Origin: an uncultured Latescibacterota bacterium
GTDB taxonomy: Bacteria > Latescibacterota > UBA2968 > UBA8231
NCBI GenBank assembly: GCA_958295495.1
Contig: OY282352.1
Location: 3,038,001 to 3,102,000 of the forward strand
Direction of reading: 5' to 3'
DNA length: 64,000 nt
Every line of letters begins with the position of its first letter. The stretch's first letter is position 1. Below the pieces are notes generated by a model. It saw only the letters and a program-made list of their open reading frames with translations. It was not told the DNA's origin and did no database searches. Of the stretch, positions 58,947 to 64,000 are shown in pieces. The translations under genes and the position numbers were made by a program.

Positions 58947-59791
58947 CGATATCCGCGGCCGTGCGCCGCCATCCTCAGCTTGCGGCCGGCTTAATTGTCG
59001 TCTTTGTCGTGCTGGCCTTTGGTCCTGTGGGGACCCTGTTCGTCGATACGGATCTGGCCCGCGTTGGTGCGGCCGTACCTAACCTATCGCCATCGTTGGA
59101 GCACCTCCTCGGCACTGATGCGGCCGGGCGGGACCTGCTCGCGGTGATGGTGGCGGGTACGCCGCTCACGCTCAGGGTCGGCTTCCTCGCCGGTGCTGTC
59201 GGTCTCGGCATCGGCATCCTCCTCGGCTTCCTCGCCGGGTACTTCGGCGGCTTGGTGGACACCCTGATCCGGGGTGCCGCCGACGTGCTGATGACCGTGC
59301 CCGGCCTGCTGTTCCTCGTGGTGCTGGCGACCTCGCTGCGCACGGCCGTCACCGTCGATATGATGGCCCTCGTGGTGGCCTCGCTGGCGTGGATGCTGCC
59401 GACGCGCACGATCCGCTCGCAGGTGCTGTCGATGCGCGAGCGTGCCTACGTGCAAGTGGCCCGGCTCTCTGGCATGAGGGACTTGGAGATCATCGCCCGC
59501 GAGCTGCTGCCGAATCTGTTGCCCTATCTGGCGGCCAGCTTCGTCAGCGCCGTAGCCGCCGCGGTGCTAGCTTCGATCGGTCTAGAAGCGTTGGGCTTGG
59601 GGCCGCAGAACGAGCCTACCCTCGGGATGACCATGTACTGGGCTTTGTACTACACTTCGCTGCTGCGGGGCATGTGGTGGTGGTGGGTGCCGCCGATAGT
59701 GATGATCGTGCTGATTTTTCTTGGATTGTTCCTCGTCTCCATGGGCTTGGACCGCATCGCCAATCCGCGTATATGGCGGGTCTCGTCGTGA
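58934..59791 (+). CDS. ABC transporter permease, DppC/OppC type
   Basis: 285 aa from MTLSPISAAVRRH at 58934. Five to six membrane segments; LLGTDAAGRDLLAVMVAGTP is the hallmark of DppC/OppC permeases, and RERAYVQVARLSGMRDLEII is the coupling loop that contacts the ATPase. Its stop overlaps the start of the first ATPase gene. Confidence 0.9.
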   Translation: MTLSPISAAVRRHPQLAAGLIVVFVVLAFGPVGTLFVDTDLARVGAAVPNLSPSLEHLLGTDAAGRDLLAVMVAGTPLTLRVGFLAGAVGLGIGILLGFLAGYFGGLVDTLIRGAADVLMTVPGLLFLVVLATSLRTAVTVDMMALVVASLAWMLPTRTIRSQVLSMRERAYVQVARLSGMRDLEIIARELLPNLLPYLAASFVSAVAAAVLASIGLEALGLGPQNEPTLGMTMYWALYYTSLLRGMWWWWVPPIVMIVLIFLGLFLVSMGLDRIANPRIWRVSS

Positions 59792-60771
59792 ACGCCGAGA
59801 GCAAGAGCCGCGTCGCGTTGCGGGTAGAGAACCTGCGCGTCGCCTACCACACTTCGCGGGGACCGGTGCGCGCCGTGGAGGGCGTCGGCTTTCAGTTGCG
59901 GGCGGGAGAGCGGCTGGGTTTGGTGGGCGAGTCGGGCTCGGGCAAATCCACGACGGCCATGGCCCTGATGCGGCTAATCCGGCCGCCTGGGCGGATCGAA
60001 GCGGGCCGGGTCGAGCTCGACGAACTGGACCTGCTGGCGCTGTCCGAGGAAAAGATGCGGGGCGTGCGCTTTTCGCGCATCTCCCTGATTCCCCAGGGCG
60101 TGATGAACTCGCTAAACCCGGTGATGAGGGTGGGTGCTCAGATCGCCGACACGATTGAGGCGCACGAGGAGCGGCCCGGCCGCGAGGCCCTGCAGGAGCG
60201 GGTAAAGAGCCTGCTGGCACTGGTTGAGCTGGACCCGGCGACCGCGCGCATGTACCCCCACGAACTCAGCGGCGGCATGAAACAGCGCATCGGCATGGCC
60301 ATCGCCGTGGCCCTGCGTCCCGAGGTGATCATCGCCGACGAGCCGACTAGTGCTTTGGATGTGGTCGTGCAGAAGCGGGTGATGGACACCTTGTTTCGCG
60401 TGCAGGAGGAACTCGATGCCGCGGTGATTTTGGTGGGCCACGATATGGGCCTGATGGCCCAGTGCGTGGACCGCATCGGCGTGATGTACGCTGGCCGCTT
60501 GGCTGAACTTGGGCCGGTACACAGTCTGCTCGAAGAGCCGCTGCATCCGTACACGCGCATGCTGGTAGAAAGCTTGCCGTCTCTGGAGCGCAAAGGCGTG
60601 TTTCGCGGCATCCCCGGACTGCCGCCCTCGCTGCTCGAACCGCCGTTGGGGTGCCCCTTCCACCCGCGCTGTCCGCAGGTGATGGACCGCTGTGCGGATC
60701 GCGTGCCAGCGCTGGAAGTGGTAGCTGCCGAGCGCCGAGCGGCCTGTCACCTGCACCCCGAGGTCTCGTGA
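59788..60771 (+). CDS. ABC transporter ATP-binding protein, OppD/DppD type
   Basis: 327 aa from the GTG at 59788, which overlaps the permease stop (GTGA); an ATG at 59773 is possible. Walker A GLVGESGSGKSTTAMA, signature HELSGGMKQRIGMA, Walker B VIIADEPTSALDVV and switch His VGHDMG are intact. The C-terminal oligopeptide-type extension has the Cys cluster (GCPFHPRCPQVMDRCADR), often an iron-sulfur site. Confidence 0.92.
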   Translation: MNAESKSRVALRVENLRVAYHTSRGPVRAVEGVGFQLRAGERLGLVGESGSGKSTTAMALMRLIRPPGRIEAGRVELDELDLLALSEEKMRGVRFSRISLIPQGVMNSLNPVMRVGAQIADTIEAHEERPGREALQERVKSLLALVELDPATARMYPHELSGGMKQRIGMAIAVALRPEVIIADEPTSALDVVVQKRVMDTLFRVQEELDAAVILVGHDMGLMAQCVDRIGVMYAGRLAELGPVHSLLEEPLHPYTRMLVESLPSLERKGVFRGIPGLPPSLLEPPLGCPFHPRCPQVMDRCADRVPALEVVAAERRAACHLHPEVS

Positions 60772-61826
60772 GTACGCCACTGCTCGAAGCGCGGGGTGCC
60801 AGCCGGACCTTTGGCCGCGGCGTGTTCGACCGGCAGCGGACGGTCGCGGTTGCCGACGCCTCGCTGGTGATCCCGGAGGACGAGCCAGTGGTAGTGGCCA
60901 TTGCCGGCGAAAGCGGCAGCGGCAAGACCACCTTGGCGCGTTTGCTGCTGGGCATCCTACCGCCCACCGGCGGATCGGTGCGCTACCGGGGCGCGGAACT
61001 GCGCCATCTCGCCGCCAAGGCGCGCCAGACTTTCCGCCGGCAGGTGCAGGCCGTGTTTCAGGATCCCTTTGAGGTGTTCAACCCGTTCTACCGGGTGGAC
61101 CACACCCTAACGGTGCCGGTCGCCAAGTTCTTCCCGGAGCTTGCGCGCCACGAGCGGCGGCAGCGGATTGAGGAGGGGCTGCAAGCGGTCGGCCTGCGCC
61201 CGGAGGAGACCCTCGGGCGTTATCCCCATCAGCTAAGCGGCGGTCAGCGCCAGCGCATCATGGTGGCGCGGGCGCTGCTGCTTGATCCGCGCGTGATCGT
61301 GGCCGACGAGCCGGTGTCGATGGTGGACGCCTCGTTGCGCGCCACCATTCTGGAGACCCTGTCCCGCATCCACCGAGAGAGGAGCATCAGTCTCGTGTAC
61401 ATCACCCACGATCTGACCACGGCGTACCAGTTGAGCCACACCATTCTCGTCATGTACCAAGGCGCGGTGGTTGAGGTGGGCGACGTGGAGCAGGTCATCA
61501 AGGCACCGAAACATCCCTACACGCAGCTACTCGTGAGTTCCATTCCCCTGCCGGACGCAAAGCGCCGCTGGGGCGCAGGCTCCATTGAGGGCACGCCTAG
61601 CGGTGCGGTGAAGCCGCCAACGGTGGAAGAGGGCACAGAGGTACCGATCGCGGCCAGCACCTGCGCCTTTGCCGACCGCTGTCCCCACGTCATGCCCCGC
61701 TGTCGCCGGCAGTGCCCGCCGCTGGTGCAGACTGATGCTGGTCGCGCTGCTGCCTGCTATCTCTACGAGGACGCCACTGTGCTGTCAGAAGAACAGGTCG
61801 CCGGCCTTTCCTACGGAGGTATGTGA
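60768..61826 (+). CDS. ABC transporter ATP-binding protein, OppF/DppF type
   Basis: 352 aa from the GTG at 60768, overlapping the previous stop (GTGA). Walker A AIAGESGSGKTTLARLLL, signature YPHQLSGGQRQRIMVA, Walker B VIVADEPVSMVDASL, switch YITHDLTTA. The C-terminal Cys motif CAFADRCPHVMPRCRRQCPP is present. Second ATPase of the importer. Confidence 0.92.
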   Translation: MSTPLLEARGASRTFGRGVFDRQRTVAVADASLVIPEDEPVVVAIAGESGSGKTTLARLLLGILPPTGGSVRYRGAELRHLAAKARQTFRRQVQAVFQDPFEVFNPFYRVDHTLTVPVAKFFPELARHERRQRIEEGLQAVGLRPEETLGRYPHQLSGGQRQRIMVARALLLDPRVIVADEPVSMVDASLRATILETLSRIHRERSISLVYITHDLTTAYQLSHTILVMYQGAVVEVGDVEQVIKAPKHPYTQLLVSSIPLPDAKRRWGAGSIEGTPSGAVKPPTVEEGTEVPIAASTCAFADRCPHVMPRCRRQCPPLVQTDAGRAAACYLYEDATVLSEEQVAGLSYGGM

Positions 61827-63647
61827 ATGATGCGACGAATGGGCTGGAAGCATCTGTGCCAACTGGTTTCGTTGGTAGGGGCGTCCCTTGTATCTTGGGG
61901 GCTGTCCCTACTGGTGCTGGCTGGCTGCGGGCCGGCTGTGGTGCTGGACGATGTGCCCCGGGACCGCACCATGATTTTGATGAACGGCGGTCCGAACCAG
62001 TATTCCCTGTTCGACAATCAGAACCCCTACATCCCCGGCTCCGACCAAGGATACCATCTGGGCACGCTACCGGCGGTGTTTGAGCCGCTGATTATGTACA
62101 ATGTGCTCACCGGGGAACACGAGAATTGGCTGGCCGAAAGCTGGGAGTACGACCACAGCTCGACCGTGCTTACCGTGAAGCTCCGCGAGGGTATCGAATG
62201 GGCGGACGGCGTCCCCTTCACGGCGCGCGACGTGGCCTTCACCTTCGGCATGCTGCGGGATCACGCCGAGTCCATGGTGCATCTGGCCGACCTGCCCGAG
62301 TTCTTCGACTTCGCCGAGGTCGTTGACGACCACACCGTGCGGCTGGTGCTGAAAAAGGCGGGACCGGCGTTTTGGGCGACCACCCTGAGCAGCAACCACG
62401 GCATCTTCGTCTTGCCCGAGCATGTCTGGAAAGACCAAGACCCTCTAGAGTTCACCTTCCACGACATCGCCGGCGGCTTGCCCCTCGGCACGGGTCCCTA
62501 CCGCCTCGTGTACGCTTCGCCGCACCAGAAAATTTACGATCTGCGCGAGGACTGGTGGGCGGCCAAGATGGGGTTCAAGCGGCTGCCGAGAATTCAGCGA
62601 ATCATCTACGTGCCGCAGCAGGAGGAGAGCCAAGCCGCGCAACTGCTGCTGACCGATCAGCTCGACATGGCACCCATCATGCAGGTGCTCACCCTCGAAA
62701 GCGTGCTGGAACGCAATGCGCGGATCGTGACCTTCTCCGATCGGCAGCCGCCCTACGGCTACTTGGACTGGTGCCCCATTGACCTCAACGTGAACTGCTC
62801 GGAGCCACCCTTTGACGATCCGCAGATTCGCCGGGCGATCAGCATGGCCATCGACCGGGAGAAACTCGTCCAGCTAGCCGAGTCCGGGGCCGGCGTGGTC
62901 GCGCTGCATCCCTTCACCCCCTACGAATGGTTTGCGCCCTTTGACGAGGCCCTACAGGAGATCCTCGCGCGGCACGGGTACGACACCCAGCCGCACCTGC
63001 AAGAGGTCGAGCGGATCATGGAGGGGAAAGGCTATCGCAAGGACGACGAGGAATTGTGGGTCAGTCCAGAGGGCGAGCGTCTCGAGATCGCCATGTACGT
63101 GCCGCAGTGGCTGCGGGCCTACGGTCCGCCGCTGACCCAACAACTACGCGACGCCGGATTCGATGCGAACTTCGACACCTCGCCCGGGTTGACCTCTCTG
63201 GTGCAAACCGGGGAGCAGACGGTCGCCCTCGGCTGCAAAGGCCCCAGCGGGGTGCGCGGCATGGATCCCTATCTGATGCTGTCCTACTATACCTCGCAGT
63301 ACTTCCGGCCTACGGGGCAGCCAGTACCACTGTGGTCGGCCACCTCGCGCTGGCGCGACGAGGAGTTCGACCGCGTCGTCGAGCGCATCGCACCCCTACA
63401 GGTCGGCGACGAGGAACTCCTAAAGCTGTTCGTCGAGGCCATGGAGATCTGGGTGCGAGAGTTGCCCGACATCTTCCTCGCGCAGCTAATCATCCGCTAC
63501 CCCTGCAACACCACCCGCTGGACCGGCTGGCCGAGCCAGCAAGATCCCTACGGCTTCCCGCACTCTTGGCAGTGGGAGTTGCTAAAGACCTTCATTCGGC
63601 TGGAGCCGACGGGAGTGCCATCCGGGCCCGCGTCGATTAGCCCATAG
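61827..63647 (+). CDS. ABC transporter substrate-binding lipoprotein, family 5
   Basis: 606 aa starting directly after the ATPase stop, with GGAGGT upstream. Lipobox SLLVLAGC. Family-5 (OppA/DppA-like) segments include LAESWEYDHSSTVLTVKLRE, GIEWADGVPFTARDVAFTFG, GTGPYRLVYASP and FDDPQIRRAISMAIDREKLV. Gram-negative relatives usually are not lipoproteins, so membrane anchoring is notable. It completes the importer; the linked dehydratase suggests sugar-acid or oligosaccharide-type cargo rather than peptides (inference). Confidence 0.9.
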   Translation: MMRRMGWKHLCQLVSLVGASLVSWGLSLLVLAGCGPAVVLDDVPRDRTMILMNGGPNQYSLFDNQNPYIPGSDQGYHLGTLPAVFEPLIMYNVLTGEHENWLAESWEYDHSSTVLTVKLREGIEWADGVPFTARDVAFTFGMLRDHAESMVHLADLPEFFDFAEVVDDHTVRLVLKKAGPAFWATTLSSNHGIFVLPEHVWKDQDPLEFTFHDIAGGLPLGTGPYRLVYASPHQKIYDLREDWWAAKMGFKRLPRIQRIIYVPQQEESQAAQLLLTDQLDMAPIMQVLTLESVLERNARIVTFSDRQPPYGYLDWCPIDLNVNCSEPPFDDPQIRRAISMAIDREKLVQLAESGAGVVALHPFTPYEWFAPFDEALQEILARHGYDTQPHLQEVERIMEGKGYRKDDEELWVSPEGERLEIAMYVPQWLRAYGPPLTQQLRDAGFDANFDTSPGLTSLVQTGEQTVALGCKGPSGVRGMDPYLMLSYYTSQYFRPTGQPVPLWSATSRWRDEEFDRVVERIAPLQVGDEELLKLFVEAMEIWVRELPDIFLAQLIIRYPCNTTRWTGWPSQQDPYGFPHSWQWELLKTFIRLEPTGVPSGPASISP

Positions 63648-63662
63648 GGGACCGACTTCATA

Positions 63663-63769
63663 TAAGGAAGTGATGTTATGCAGCCTTATGCCGCGTCTGC
63701 TGCTTGCGGCCTCGCACCGGCACCAAGCGGCCCCGGCGAAGGCAGAGGGTGCGTAACGTCAGTAAGGAA
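63663..63769. mobile_element. 91-bp MITE-like element with 7-bp target duplication
   Basis: TGATGTTATGCA (63671-63682) and TGCGTAACGTCA (63750-63761) are terminal inverted repeats. They are flanked, one base out on each side, by the direct repeat TAAGGAA (63663-63669 and 63763-63769). The left 50 bp match the reverse complement of 30764-30812. Same family as the element at 25878-30814. Confidence 0.7.
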
Positions 63770-63897
63770 TATCCTGATTGTGTAGATTCGGCCTTCACTC
63801 AGGGGCTCCTCGAGCCTGCCGAAAGGGGCAAAAGGCCCCCGTCATTCAACTCCTTTTTTCTCACCCCTCAAGGGGGCGTCTCCAAAGGAGCTTTGCG

Positions 63898-64000
63898 ATG
63901 AAGTACAAGGGATTCAACGACATTCTCGTCAACAACTGGCCCGGGGTCTCCCGGGTTGGCCCCGATACCCTTAGGATGGCCCATCACGCGGGGCAACAAG
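63898..64000 (+). CDS. Start of a further gene, 3' partial
   Basis: The ATG at 63898 follows AAAGGAG with good spacing. The 34 visible codons (MKYKGFNDILVNNWPGVSRV, then GPDTLRMAHHAGQQ) are not enough to name a family. Confidence 0.6.
   Translation, partial: MKYKGFNDILVNNWPGVSRVGPDTLRMAHHAGQQ

Overview
The window is about 64 kb of GC-rich, gene-dense DNA from an uncultured Gram-negative bacterium. Envelope traits point to a double-membrane, FCB-like cell: Tat substrates, many lipoproteins, large outer-membrane barrels ending in Phe, and secreted proteins with FlgD-like C-terminal domains. The metabolic genes (PhyH dioxygenase, MR/MLE dehydratase, creatininase, sulfotransferase, isomerase/epimerase, ASPIC/UnbV remnants) recall the Poribacteria/Latescibacterota type of metagenomic genome. 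That placement is inference; no rRNA or tRNA gene was seen.

Layout. 1-4.8 kb: Tat-exported asparaginase, an odd ECF sigma factor, Tat aminotransferase, TPR lipoprotein. 4.8-10.1 kb: accessory and defence-like region with HicAB, a broken ASPIC/UnbV gene, the tail of an MmeI-type methyltransferase, and a tightly coupled three-gene operon (DUF262, DUF3696-type ATPase, unknown protein). 10.2-22.8 kb: envelope block with a parvulin, two paralogous barrels that carry a kinase-like periplasmic region, a metallophosphoesterase, an SdiA-regulated propeller, a DUF4956 membrane protein and a broken solute-binding gene. 23.2-39.0 kb: a long minus-strand run of secreted and outer-membrane proteins. 39-44.4 kb: single metabolic genes and a peroxiredoxin with an in-frame TGA at its active site. 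44.6-54.2 kb: possible island with YefM-YoeB, a sigma factor fused to a sliding-clamp-like domain, creatininase, CDP-alcohol phosphotransferase/HAD pair, VapBC and HicAB remnants, YidD and a PEGA lipoprotein. 54.2-63.6 kb: catabolic enzymes followed by a complete Opp/Dpp-type ABC importer.

The strongest structural signal is at 25871-30821. About 4.9 kb, carrying a large GT-C-like membrane protein and an Rpn nuclease, is bounded by 12-bp inverted ends (TGAYKTTACGCA) and TTAATAA direct repeats. Removing it rejoins the stop codon of one secreted-protein gene to the ribosome-binding site and GTG start of the next. Short elements with the same ends occur at 22085-22168 and 63671-63761, the latter with its own 7-bp duplication. 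Several other insertions also sit at gene 3' ends and leave a duplicated 3' end: a perfect 193-bp repeat (17647 and 23198), a ~161-bp repeat (44611 and 54221), and a 24-bp repeat (58282 and 58923). The second major novelty is the sigma-clamp fusion at 45582-46925.
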